From NCBI GenBank assembly GCA_030603495.1, contig JAUVXR010000024.1, positions 1 to 40,999 of the forward strand: a stretch of DNA of 40,999 nucleotides, given 5' to 3'. This stretch comes from a bacterium. Lineage in GTDB: Bacteria > Armatimonadota > Zipacnadia > Zipacnadales > Zipacnadaceae. Every line of letters starts with the position of its first letter. The first letter of the stretch is position 1. Below are positions 1-8,334 of this stretch, in pieces. The notes beneath the pieces are model-generated. The model was not told the DNA's origin and ran no database searches. It worked only from the letters and a program-made list of their open reading frames with translations. A program made the position numbers and the translations under genes.

Positions 1-8
1 CTTGTCCC

Positions 9-110
9 GACATTTCCCAGATGGTATGCCAGCGATGTCCCTATTCCCCGCCAACGTCATAGTTTCCTCCCTGCAGGGAAAGATTAGTCTGACAGATTAG
101 CCCACCCCGA
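9..110. repeat. Direct repeat copy A (about 102 bp)
   Basis: This is nearly the same sequence as 1658-1761, beginning GACATTTCC and ending CACCCCGA. By eye about 85-88% of positions agree, with a few single-base indels. It overlaps the last codons of the minus-strand gene that ends at 97, and the rest lies beyond that gene's stop codon. A 12-base perfect palindrome (TCCCTGCAGGGA) lies at 68-79. The other copy has the related TCCCT...AGGGA hairpin, so the potential to form a stem is kept although bases differ. Confidence 0.85.
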
Positions 111-1620
111 AGCGGAACGAATATAGCTTCGCCCCGAACTGTAGCTCGAAGCGCAGTCTTACCGGCTGGCCGGCAAGCGCTGAGACATCTGACTCGCCCC
201 GCCGCCAGGTGACTACCCGGTCAACGGTATTAGCCGTGTGAATGCGGTCGCAATCGTCCAGGCTGAAGCCCTCAATGGGGGTCCCATCGGCGTCCTGGAT
301 CTCCACCCGGGCCAGGCCCAGCGCCGAAGTCTCGATGTTAATATGCAGCGACTCGCCCTCAAATTGCACCGGGCAGGTGGTGAACTCCCCACCGGTGTAA
401 TCCGCCTCCACGGCTGTGAACCTATCTTTCAGCAGCACCACTCGGCTCAGGGTCGCCGTATGCTGAACACCTTTAACGTCCCCGTGCAGGGTATCATACC
501 CGACGTAGTACATCCAGATCTCATCGCCGCTGAGGTATATCCCCAGGCACATATACATGTGCTTCGAGTCGAAACTACCTTCCGGACCCAGGGGGATCCA
601 GGGCTTGCGCTCGTATCTGTGCCAGTTAATCCCATCACGGCTGGCCGCCAGACCGATGTCCAACGGGCCAGTGTTAAGAGTATCTGCGCCGGAGCGGGGA
701 TAGATCGTCAGATCGTCTGCCAGGAACCAATCCTGGTAGTGCAGGTAGGGTTCGGTAAACAGAAAGTAGCTATCCTGAGCATAAGGATACTGAACTACCC
801 CGGGAATGTAGAAGTCCACCACGCCCACGCCACCGAAATGCGCGTCCTTCTCGTCAAATTCAAAGACGACTTCCGGCATGGGGAAGCTGGACAGATCGTC
901 GGTCACCGACCGCCCGATGGCTCGCATCGAATACATATCCTCGCGTCTGTACTTCTTCTTGCTGAGTTGCGCGAAATAGGCCTGTCGCTCGGGCGGAGCC
1001 GGATACGCATTGTTGACCCGGACATACGCTACATACTTGCCGAGCCGCGTATCGTAGAAGCAGACGTTCTGACTGTCCATGCCCCGGGGATAGAGGGCCG
1101 TGCCCGAAAAGATCCCCTGGTGCAGAAGCTCCCACTTGGCGCCGTCGCTCGAAACGCTGATCTTGTTGCCGCTGAACGGGTTAAACAGCTTGTATCGCTC
1201 CTCGGGCGGAGCTGTCGGATCGACAAAGGGGACACTCACCCCGTTTTTTAGTCCCAGGACGTCGTCGGGCTCCGGTGCCGTCCCCGAGCCGACCCGCCGC
1301 CAGTTCGCACCATCCTTGGTCAAAGCGTGGAACCCGCGGAAGGTGCCGTCAACCGGAAGAATCGTCACGTACGCTGACTGAAGTCCTTCCAGGCACTTCT
1401 CATAGGTCTTGCGGGGGGGACAAACGACGATGCGGCAGCCCTCAGTTGAGTCCATGTAGCGCCCGTCAATGAAGACCTGATTGCGATCGCCAATGTCCAC
1501 GACTTCACCTTCCTGTTGAGCAACTCCAGAGTGTATGCAACTGACGATGAGCAGGCCCATCATCAACCACAGAAACACACCCGCTGTCATGCGCTGGCCT
1601 ACGAAGCTAACCGTCTTCAT
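97..1620 (-). CDS. Secreted glycosidase-like beta-propeller protein
   Basis: A 507-residue exported protein, not assignable to a precise enzyme. The N-terminus has a basic start and a hydrophobic stretch (about residues 13-27). It could be cut by signal peptidase II at the lipobox-like IVSC (Cys28) or by signal peptidase I after GVA (residue 34). The body has repeated propeller-type strands with SRDGINWHR and GDEIWMYYVGYD, typical of the fold shared by GH32/43/68-like glycosidases and sialidase-like proteins. I cannot identify a full catalytic triad, so a sugar-hydrolase or sugar-binding role is inference. The ATG is supported by AAGGAGA seven bases upstream. Imperfect 102-bp direct repeats lie at its 3' end and upstream of it, suggesting duplication of the locus. 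It stands alone, with no operon partner visible. Confidence 0.75.
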   Translation of the reverse strand: MKTVSFVGQRMTAGVFLWLMMGLLIVSCIHSGVAQQEGEVVDIGDRNQVFIDGRYMDSTEGCRIVVCPPRKTYEKCLEGLQSAYVTILPVDGTFRGFHALTKDGANWRRVGSGTAPEPDDVLGLKNGVSVPFVDPTAPPEERYKLFNPFSGNKISVSSDGAKWELLHQGIFSGTALYPRGMDSQNVCFYDTRLGKYVAYVRVNNAYPAPPERQAYFAQLSKKKYRREDMYSMRAIGRSVTDDLSSFPMPEVVFEFDEKDAHFGGVGVVDFYIPGVVQYPYAQDSYFLFTEPYLHYQDWFLADDLTIYPRSGADTLNTGPLDIGLAASRDGINWHRYERKPWIPLGPEGSFDSKHMYMCLGIYLSGDEIWMYYVGYDTLHGDVKGVQHTATLSRVVLLKDRFTAVEADYTGGEFTTCPVQFEGESLHINIETSALGLARVEIQDADGTPIEGFSLDDCDRIHTANTVDRVVTWRRGESDVSALAGQPVRLRFELQFGAKLYSFRFGVG

Positions 1621-1657
1621 AATGCTGTCTCCTTCTTAGAAGTGTTTTGCTTAACCT

Positions 1658-1761
1658 GACATTTCCTAGATGGTATGCCAGGGATGTCCCTATATTCCCG
1701 GCCAACGTCATAGTTCCCTACCTGGAGGGAAAGATTAGTCTACCCCATTAGCCTACCCCGA
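1658..1761. repeat. Direct repeat copy B (about 104 bp)
   Basis: Second copy of the repeat at 9-110, lying 1649 bp away and upstream of the secreted propeller gene. On the minus strand it preserves GGG-GTA-GGC-TAA, matching the Gly-Val-Gly-stop end of that gene. This suggests it is the tail of a lost paralogous copy rather than a free-standing element. Sequence beyond 1761 shows no clear similarity to the rest of the gene. Confidence 0.8.
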
Positions 1762-1954
1762 CCTGGAAGTCATCATTCATTCCTCCTATCAATGAAGATT
1801 CTCCGGGCGACGTAAGCTTGACCTGCCCGCAAGAGCGGTACCAGTTGTTATCCGAGATTCACCGTTTGGCTTTTACTTGTTTCCATATTCTTCTCTGTGA
1901 GAAACTCCTGCTCGTGCTGGCAATGTACATCGAAAAACAAGTGCCTTGCAGCCT

Positions 1955-2110
1955 TCTATCCTGGATTTCCCACATCAGGCGGGTCACGACGTCTGGGATG
2001 CGTCCATCCCTCTGCGCCCGGACATCCCATGTCGCTATGTTCGGGTCAGCTTTGCAGAACGTCCGGCGGGGCAGGAACTGACCCTGATCGAGGTTGAGGT
2101 ATTTCGAGGG
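1955..2110 (+). pseudogene. Decayed fragment of a discoidin (F5/8 type C)-like domain
   Basis: In one plus-strand frame this stretch reads ...HDVWDASIPLR... followed by RYVRVSFAERP and LTLIEVEVFRG. The pattern 'RYVRV...L.L.EVEVF' is the usual C-terminal edge of F5/8 type C carbohydrate-binding modules. No complete domain or convincing start precedes it, and the frame then runs into the oppositely oriented regulator gene. I read it as the leftover 3' end of a secreted carbohydrate-binding protein, in keeping with the neighbouring secreted protein. Chance similarity cannot be excluded. Confidence 0.4.
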
Positions 2111-2158
2111 GCAACGTATCGCTCCGCTTGCTGTGCTGCTTTCTGCCATTGTCTGTCT

Positions 2159-3523
2159 CTACCTACCGTATTCGGTCAGCCGCCGGTTCAGCGTCGAGCG
2201 GCTGATGCCCAGAATCTCGGCAGCGGCGCCCTTATCACCGTCGCAGGCCGCCAGCACTGTCAGGATGTGCTGCTTCGCCACTTCTTCGAGGGAGGGTAAT
2301 GCAGAGCTGTCCGCCGGCTGGACAGCGCTTGGGGAGGGGCTACCGGCGGCCCTCACCTTGGCTCCCAGCAGCAGGTGCTTCTCCTCGAGGGTATCGGCGA
2401 CTGCCAGGACTACCGCCCGCTGGATGACGTTGCGTAGCTCCCGTAGATTCCCGGGCCACGTATACGCCTTAAGCGCATCCCAAGCCGGTTCGGCGATCTG
2501 CTTCCTACCCTCCACATCAAATTGAGCCAGAAAGTGCGCGACGAACGGCTTAATATCCTCAGGTCGCGCCCGCAGCGCCGGCAGGTGCAGAGGGATGACG
2601 TTGAGGCGGTAGTAGAGGTCCTCGCGAAACCGCCCCGACTCGAGCATCTCGGGCAGCGGCTGGTTGGTGGCGGCAATTATCCGTACCTCCACCTGCCGGG
2701 GCTCAGTTCCTCCTAGACGGGTGAAGGTACGGTCCTCGACGAAGCGTAGCAGCTTTATTTGCATCGTCGGACTCATCTGGCTGATCTCGTCGAGGAAGAG
2801 CGTGCCCCCGTCGGCGATCTCGCACAGACCGGCCTTAGCTGCGTTAGCTGAGGTAAAGGCGCCCTTCTCATGGCCAAATAGTTCGTTCTCCAGCAGCTCG
2901 TCGGGAAAGCCCCCACAGTTGAGCGGCACGAAGGGCCTGTCGGCCCGATCGCTCATGTAGTGGATAGCGTGCGCCAGATATTCCTTGCCCACGCCGGTCT
3001 CGCCCTCGATGACCACGGGGGCACGGCTGGGAGCGGCCTGCGCTGCCATTATGTACGCCCGCTGTGCCTGGGGACTGCGACTGAGCACGTGCCGCCAACC
3101 GTACGTGGCAGCTAATGTCTCCCACAGGTAGAGGTTCTCGTCCACTACCCTGTCGCTTGCCAGCGCCCGTTGCGCCTTCGCCAGCAGCTCTTCGGTGTCG
3201 AAGGGCTTCTGGAGGTAGTCGAAGGCCAACGACTGGAGGGCTCCCACCGCAGTAGGCACGGAAGGATGCGCGGTGATGATGATGGCTGCTGTAGAGATGC
3301 CTTGGGCGCGGAGCTGCCGCAGCAGGTGCACGCCGTCGGTATCCGGAAGCTTGCGATCAATCAGCAGCAGGTCAAAGCTCTGCTCTTCGAGCGCCTCGAG
3401 AGCCTGGGTAGCGCTGTCCGTAGGCACACAGTCAAAGCCACCCTTGCCCAGGACTGAGGCCACTAGTCGCTGCACATCGGGATCATCATCAACTATCAGG
3501 GCTCGCCACTTCTTCGCCGACAT
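2159..3523 (-). CDS. NtrC-family sigma-54 dependent response regulator
   Basis: A 454-residue activator with the full three-domain layout. The receiver domain (1-120) has the acidic pocket D12-D14, phospho-acceptor Asp56, Thr84 and Lys106. The AAA+ domain has Walker A GETGVGKE (173-180) and Walker B GGTLFLDE (238-245). A Fis-type helix-turn-helix occupies roughly 420-454. Phosphorylation would drive ATP-dependent opening of sigma-54 promoters. The sigma-54 contact loop, normally GAFTGA, reads GAFTSA (220-225). No histidine kinase lies in the window, so it is an orphan here, and I saw no convincing -24/-12 promoter nearby to name a target. The ATG has a GAGAGGAA ribosome site and a good sigma-70 promoter just upstream. 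Confidence 0.93.
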   Translation of the reverse strand: MSAKKWRALIVDDDPDVQRLVASVLGKGGFDCVPTDSATQALEALEEQSFDLLLIDRKLPDTDGVHLLRQLRAQGISTAAIIITAHPSVPTAVGALQSLAFDYLQKPFDTEELLAKAQRALASDRVVDENLYLWETLAATYGWRHVLSRSPQAQRAYIMAAQAAPSRAPVVIEGETGVGKEYLAHAIHYMSDRADRPFVPLNCGGFPDELLENELFGHEKGAFTSANAAKAGLCEIADGGTLFLDEISQMSPTMQIKLLRFVEDRTFTRLGGTEPRQVEVRIIAATNQPLPEMLESGRFREDLYYRLNVIPLHLPALRARPEDIKPFVAHFLAQFDVEGRKQIAEPAWDALKAYTWPGNLRELRNVIQRAVVLAVADTLEEKHLLLGAKVRAAGSPSPSAVQPADSSALPSLEEVAKQHILTVLAACDGDKGAAAEILGISRSTLNRRLTEYGR

Positions 3524-3568
3524 TTCCTCTCTCCCTAGTTACCCAAAGACGGCCGCCGCGCTAATACT

Positions 3569-3597
3569 ACTATACTGACAATCGGCGCCGGTGGCAA
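3569..3597 (-). promoter_or_regulatory. Sigma-70 type promoter of the NtrC-family gene
   Basis: Read on the minus strand: TTGCCA (3597-3592), a 17-base spacer, then TATAGT (3574-3569). Each hexamer matches the consensus at 5 of 6 positions. Transcription would start near 3562, about 40 bases before the ATG at 3523. Confidence 0.6.
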
Positions 3598-4028
3598 CCC
3601 CCGTCGGCCCCAACGGACCGTTGAGGATTCTGGGCAGGGCGGTGCCGGTTGACTCCCGGCAGACGGCGTGGTCGGAGGTAAGGCGATAGGCGAGGCGACC
3701 GCCCGGGGGAAACGCTCTCGCGTTCGTCCTCGAGGAAGACTGGCGTAGGCTCTTCCTGCGCTGTGAGACAGCAGGGTAACGCGACTACCGCCCCGCCCAA
3801 ACTCGAATCAGCAACATGTATGCCAAAGTCATCCTGCGGTTATGCTGCTGGTACTACAACACGCCACCACGGGGGGAAAGCTTTTGGGACAGTTGTTGGG
3901 CTATGCCCTCGGCAAATCCAGATCAATGCGAGACGCTGCCAACTACTGCACAGGCATACTGCTCGGTTCCTTGGAAACACCGAAAGGTCTTGTGTCAAGT
4001 GTATGTTCTAATGCGAGGCGGAGGTTCG
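3598..4028. other. Intergenic stretch without a recognisable gene
   Basis: About 430 bases between divergent promoters of the regulator (minus) and the lipoprotein (plus). Short open frames exist on both strands, but none has a convincing ribosome site, protein-like composition or a family motif. Nothing further was recognised. Confidence 0.5.
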
Positions 4029-4057
4029 TTGCTAGCGGCGAAGGGCGGAGGTATAAT
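4029..4057 (+). promoter_or_regulatory. Sigma-70 type promoter of the lipoprotein gene
   Basis: TTGCTA (4029-4034), a 17-base spacer and a perfect TATAAT (4052-4057). The start would be near 4064, about 50 bases before the lipoprotein ATG at 4117. Confidence 0.6.
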
Positions 4058-4116
4058 GGTAACTGATTAGTTGTGCCCGCTGGGACGGACCTAACTTGTG
4101 AGCGAGGTGGACGTTG

Positions 4117-5340
4117 ATGAAGAGTGCATTTGGTTTGATAGCGGTTGTATGTCTACTGGTGCTGGTGGTGGGATGCCGTCGAACCTCGAGAGTGGTTTCG
4201 CCGGCCCCACCCACGCCTACTGCCAGGGCTGCCCCGTCCCCGCCCGTCAGCAGGAGCGCCGCGACGACGACGCCAGATGCCGAGGAGCAGGAGGCGCTGC
4301 GGCGAGGGGCCGCTGACGTGGCCCAGAGCTTCCTCGATGTCTTACAGGCAGAAAACTGGGCGAAGGCAATCGAGTTCTTCTGTGCTGACTTTCGGAAGGC
4401 GCATCGTCAGGAGTTGCTTGATGGCAGTCTGTTGCAGAAAGGTCGTGGGAAACAGAGCTCTGTGTCGGTCTTCTTCGCTGGACAGGCCGGTGAGTATGCG
4501 ACAATGCGCGGTGAGCGCGCCTGGGTTGGAGTGAGTGCTAGCAGTGGTGGCCGCCACAGCAAGATCGGGCTGGCTACCTTGGAATTGGTTAGAGAGGACG
4601 GGGAGTGGAAGGTCCTTCGCTATCCGCCCTCTTATGATGTGTCCTACGCCCGAAGAGCTGGTTATGACGGGGAGGCGGCGGGGCGCTGGTTCAGGGGTAT
4701 GCTCAGCGATGGGGAGTTCACGGAAGAGGAACAGGCGGAGATTGCCCAGGTGCTGGATAGGTACTACGCCGTAGTTGTCCAGATGGAGTCGCAGGCGGAG
4801 GGCCGACCCCTGCCGCCGCCAATGTACCGTCCGGCCACGATGGAGTGGCTAACGAAGAGGGCCACGCACCTCGAAGAGGCACGACCTGGGTTCAAGCTAG
4901 CCAGTATTGCCTTCTGGCCGGAGCCGGACGAAGACATTACTACTGTAGCGCAGGCGCTGGCCGAGCAGGCGATTCGCCAGGTTCATAAAGACCTGGCGGC
5001 GATCAAAGATGAATACCCCGAACTGGCCGACTTTGGCCAAGAGAATGTCAACTTCAGTGACACTAGTCTCTTCTATGCGCCCAATCCATCTGAGCCAGGC
5101 CAAAAGGGCTCTGTGCCCACGATCAGCGTCTCCATTGGTACGCCGTATTTAGGAGTGACCCAGGCTACCTTCCCACAGCGAATCTTCTTGCCGCGGCAGA
5201 AGCTCGCAGTAGGTCGCCATGCGTGGGTCACCGACGAGCAGCTTGCCAAGTGTGTGAAGGAGACGATTGAGAAGAACGTTGTGCCGCTGATTCGCTTTGA
5301 GAAGATTCTCGGCGGGGAGCCGGTGTACGATAACTGGTAA
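4117..5340 (+). CDS. Predicted lipoprotein of unknown function
   Basis: A 407-residue protein. The N-terminus MKSAFGLIAVVC...LVVGC is a lipoprotein signal with a lipobox ending in Cys, followed by a low-complexity Pro/Ala/Ser/Thr linker, so it is probably anchored to a membrane on the periplasmic side. Residues about 60-160 (SFLDVLQAENWAKAIEFF...LELVREDGEWKVLRY) resemble the small alpha+beta fold of DUF4878/SnoaL/NTF2-like domains, which bind ligands or partners. The C-terminal half is not recognised. I chose ATG at 4117 over the in-frame TTG at 4114 because GAGGTGG then sits at normal spacing. It precedes the TPR protein on the same strand but is separated from it by 228 bases. Confidence 0.8.
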   Translation: MKSAFGLIAVVCLLVLVVGCRRTSRVVSPAPPTPTARAAPSPPVSRSAATTTPDAEEQEALRRGAADVAQSFLDVLQAENWAKAIEFFCADFRKAHRQELLDGSLLQKGRGKQSSVSVFFAGQAGEYATMRGERAWVGVSASSGGRHSKIGLATLELVREDGEWKVLRYPPSYDVSYARRAGYDGEAAGRWFRGMLSDGEFTEEEQAEIAQVLDRYYAVVVQMESQAEGRPLPPPMYRPATMEWLTKRATHLEEARPGFKLASIAFWPEPDEDITTVAQALAEQAIRQVHKDLAAIKDEYPELADFGQENVNFSDTSLFYAPNPSEPGQKGSVPTISVSIGTPYLGVTQATFPQRIFLPRQKLAVGRHAWVTDEQLAKCVKETIEKNVVPLIRFEKILGGEPVYDNW

Positions 5341-5390
5341 TGCCTATGCCAATTGCGGCTGACTTCGCACCGAACCCAACCGGCTCCCCG
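5313..5390. repeat. 12-bp inverted repeat across the lipoprotein stop codon
   Basis: CGGGGAGCCGGT (5313-5324) and its exact reverse complement ACCGGCTCCCCG (5379-5390) enclose a 54-base loop containing the stop codon. No T-run follows, so it is not a classical intrinsic terminator. It could protect the 3' end of the mRNA or act as a processing site. Confidence 0.6.
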
Positions 5391-5406
5391 TACGTCTAAG
5401 CGGGTG

Positions 5407-5435
5407 TAGACAGCATGGCAAATTGGGTATAGTAT
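5407..5435 (+). promoter_or_regulatory. Possible sigma-70 promoter before the TPR protein
   Basis: TAGACA (5407-5412), 17 bases, then TAGTAT (5430-5435). The overlapping TATAGT at 5428 is an alternative -10 with shorter spacing. The untranslated leader would be about 125 bases. Confidence 0.35.
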
Positions 5436-5568
5436 TAGGGTAGTTGTGGCGAGGAAAGGGCCAGTCCGGGCGCGAATATTGCAGGTAACAATAAGGCCGC
5501 ATCCCCTGCGGACGCTTGGGCGCCTGCCTAGCTAGAGGTGTGCAATAAGCTTGTGGAGGTGACTTGTC

Positions 5569-8271
5569 ATGTCTCGGGCCCGAATCACAGTTGTGCTGCT
5601 TATCCTCTTCGTTTTCTTTGGTGCAATCGCAGCTGCTGAGGACTTCGACATATCTGGAGCGCTCCAACCCTCCTTTGCGGACATCGCGCTGCTTCCCAGC
5701 CGGCTGACCTACTACAACGAACACGACGACGCAGCCACCGCTACCTACACCTGCTGCAAGCCCAGCCAGCACAAGCAGATTATGGCAGCCATCAGGGCCA
5801 ACGAAGTCTTCTTGGATAAGTATGCTGACACCGACTTCGGCGATGACACGCTGATGCACTACGGCCGGGTCACTGGCGTTCAGGGGGATTTCCGGGCGCA
5901 GGTCTCCGCCTACAGCATCCTGCTGGAGAGATATCCCCACAGCCATATGGCTGATGATGCCGCCTGGCAACTGGCCAAGCTCCACGCCAAAGACAAGAAC
6001 CATCCCCGAGCCATTGAGGCGCTGGAGTTCCTGGTGCGTAAGTTCCCCCGTAGCACCTGGGCCGACGACGCTTTGATGTCCCTGGTCAATGAGTACAACG
6101 AAGTGGACGATCCTCGGGCCACTATTGATGCATTGGTTGAGCTTACCGAGCGCCATTCCACTAGCGACTATGGCGCTCGGGCCTTGCACCTGCTGGCTAC
6201 CAAGTACTTCCAGGTGGAGAGCTACGACCGGGCTATGGAGATAAGTGAGGACCTCATTGACCGCTACTCGATGACCGACTGGGCCGACGACGCCCAGATG
6301 ATGATTGCTAACTCCCTGCGACTCAAGGGCGAGCTACGGGCTGCGCTTGATGCTTACGAGTACATAGTCAATCAGATGTATGGCAGTAGCCAGACCAATA
6401 AGGCGATGCGGGAGGCGAACAACCTGCGCAAGCGCCTCCAGCAGCGGCGTGAGCGGACCGGGGGACAGAGCTACGATACCCTGGCCTACGATCCGGGCCG
6501 CGACGCCAAGGACCTGTGGGAGCGCGCGCGCCACCATGAGAACTACCGGGAGTACGCCGATGCCATTGACCTGTACCGGGAGTTTATCGGCGAGTTTCCC
6601 GGTCACGACAGCTACGATGATGCCTTCTTCCACATCGGCGAGTGCTACCGCCAGATGAAGATCCTCTTTGAGGATATCAACAAGGCGAAAGGGCCCGATG
6701 ACCTGTACAGGCTCAGCAAGCGCTACCAGATGGCCACAGGTGCCCGGCGCATGGCCTCCTCGGTTGACGAAGTGCTGGCCATCAAGGACGCGAGCAGTGC
6801 CTATGCGGCGATCGTCAATGATTTCCACGGCAGCCCGCTGCGGGATGATGCCCTCTACAAGATCGCCGAGGCCTACACGCCCTATGAGGACCCCGAGGCG
6901 GTAACACCCGACACCGCCTACACCCTTCAACAACTCTTGATCCACTTCCCAGGGAGCAACTACGAGTTCGAGGCCCTGGTGAAGGTGGTGCGGTTCTATG
7001 CTGATTCGAAGAACTATGAGATCGCCCAGCGGATCTATCCAGAGGCTTCGCGGGCGATGCCGGATGTCTTCCCCGCTGGCCTCGTCAACGATAAGGACAC
7101 CTTCCTGCGCCTGATGCGGTTATACAAGCGACACACTGAGTTCGCGTGGTTTGAGGGCTACAAGAAGCACATAAAGTACGTGATGACGCCGGCGGACCTG
7201 GTCCAGCACGCCTACTACTACCAGTCGGCACTGTTGATGGATCAGGGGCAGTTCGCCCGCGCCGGACAACTGCTCCAGAAGCTCGTGGGACTGGGAACCG
7301 GTGACCTCACCGCCCCGGCGCTGTACCTGCTGGCCCGCTGCCATCAGCAGGTAGGGAACACGGAGCAGGCGGCGGCGGTCCTTCAGGACCTGGCGAATTC
7401 CTTCCCCCAGAGCGGGCTGGCCGACGATGTCAAGCAGATCCAGCAGGAGATGGCCGACGGGGGCCTGGCGGCAGCTCAATACGCGCAGCAAGTAGCCGAG
7501 GTGGCAGGTGGCGATGTCGGACACCTGGATTGCCACGTCGGCGAGAACGTCGTCGTCTTTGCTCCCTACACTGTGGCCGCGCTGATGCGCCAGTACAATA
7601 TGCCCAATATCTGGGACCAAGCCCAACACGTCTTGCTGGACTGGACGGGCGTGCCCAAGTCAGAGAAGGTCGTCATTTATGTGGATCCCAGCCGCAGGCA
7701 GTCAGCGGGCAATCCCATTCGCGTCAGTGCGGCGGGTATCAAGGACCCGCCTGATTGGATGATCGGCTTGGTGCAGCTAAGCGAGAATGCGGTGCGTCAG
7801 GCCACGGATCCCTGGCTAACCACGCAGCCGGCCCTGATTGACGGGGTGAGCCAGTTTGCCGCGGCCTCACTGCAGTACGAGCTGGTCACCGAAACCCGGG
7901 ACGCCATCGGCAGTGCTTCCGCCGTCAAGCTGCCCCAGGAGGCGGTCATCAGGAGTCGGGAGCGGGCACTGAAGGCCCTGGAGGAGTACGTGCGGGCCGG
8001 CGCTCAGCGTCAGCAACATGACCTCAAGTCCACCGTGGTGGCCGGGATGCTCTACTCGATCCTCGATGCCCAAGGCTACAGTGCTGACCAACTGATTGAC
8101 CGCGAGCCCTACCGCGCCTTTTTCCTGAATCTGAAGGCCATATCTCCGCGTGCTCACAGCATGTACGCCTTCGGGACAGCGCTGGATCGAGTATTCGGGG
8201 GCGCTGCTCGCAATCAGCTTACTCAGTGGGGCATACCCGTCTTCACAGGCTATTCGCGGCTTGCGGGATAG
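5569..8271 (+). CDS. Exported TPR-repeat protein, 900 residues
   Basis: A large periplasmic or envelope protein. A signal peptide covers residues 1-23, cut before EDFD. About residues 60-650 are made of repeated helix pairs of the Tol-Pal system YbgF/BamD type TPR, each with a phrase such as 'YPHSHMADDAAWQLAKL', 'FPRSTWADDALMSL' or 'YSMTDWADDAQMMI'. Such arrays bind peptides or outer-membrane partners. The last 250 residues form a separate globular part; IDGVSQFAAASLQYEL recalls the glutamate helix of gluzincin-like peptidases, but no HExxH zinc motif is present, so I do not call it a protease. GGAGGT before the ATG supports the start. It lies 63 bases before the radical SAM gene and is likely co-transcribed with it. 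Confidence 0.85.
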   Translation: MSRARITVVLLILFVFFGAIAAAEDFDISGALQPSFADIALLPSRLTYYNEHDDAATATYTCCKPSQHKQIMAAIRANEVFLDKYADTDFGDDTLMHYGRVTGVQGDFRAQVSAYSILLERYPHSHMADDAAWQLAKLHAKDKNHPRAIEALEFLVRKFPRSTWADDALMSLVNEYNEVDDPRATIDALVELTERHSTSDYGARALHLLATKYFQVESYDRAMEISEDLIDRYSMTDWADDAQMMIANSLRLKGELRAALDAYEYIVNQMYGSSQTNKAMREANNLRKRLQQRRERTGGQSYDTLAYDPGRDAKDLWERARHHENYREYADAIDLYREFIGEFPGHDSYDDAFFHIGECYRQMKILFEDINKAKGPDDLYRLSKRYQMATGARRMASSVDEVLAIKDASSAYAAIVNDFHGSPLRDDALYKIAEAYTPYEDPEAVTPDTAYTLQQLLIHFPGSNYEFEALVKVVRFYADSKNYEIAQRIYPEASRAMPDVFPAGLVNDKDTFLRLMRLYKRHTEFAWFEGYKKHIKYVMTPADLVQHAYYYQSALLMDQGQFARAGQLLQKLVGLGTGDLTAPALYLLARCHQQVGNTEQAAAVLQDLANSFPQSGLADDVKQIQQEMADGGLAAAQYAQQVAEVAGGDVGHLDCHVGENVVVFAPYTVAALMRQYNMPNIWDQAQHVLLDWTGVPKSEKVVIYVDPSRRQSAGNPIRVSAAGIKDPPDWMIGLVQLSENAVRQATDPWLTTQPALIDGVSQFAAASLQYELVTETRDAIGSASAVKLPQEAVIRSRERALKALEEYVRAGAQRQQHDLKSTVVAGMLYSILDAQGYSADQLIDREPYRAFFLNLKAISPRAHSMYAFGTALDRVFGGAARNQLTQWGIPVFTGYSRLAG

Positions 8272-8334
8272 CCCGGCTCACCACCCGGGTAGCTACAGTT
8301 CAGTATACAGTATACGCACGCAGGGGTCAGGTGC

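Noticed and set aside
238-1251. A 337-codon plus-strand frame opposite the secreted propeller gene
   Set aside because: No ribosome site, signal or motif; the minus-strand gene has a signal peptide and propeller motifs.
3570-3800. A 76-codon minus-strand frame upstream of the NtrC-family gene
   Set aside because: It begins with TTG without a ribosome site, overlaps the predicted promoter and has low-complexity Arg/Pro content.
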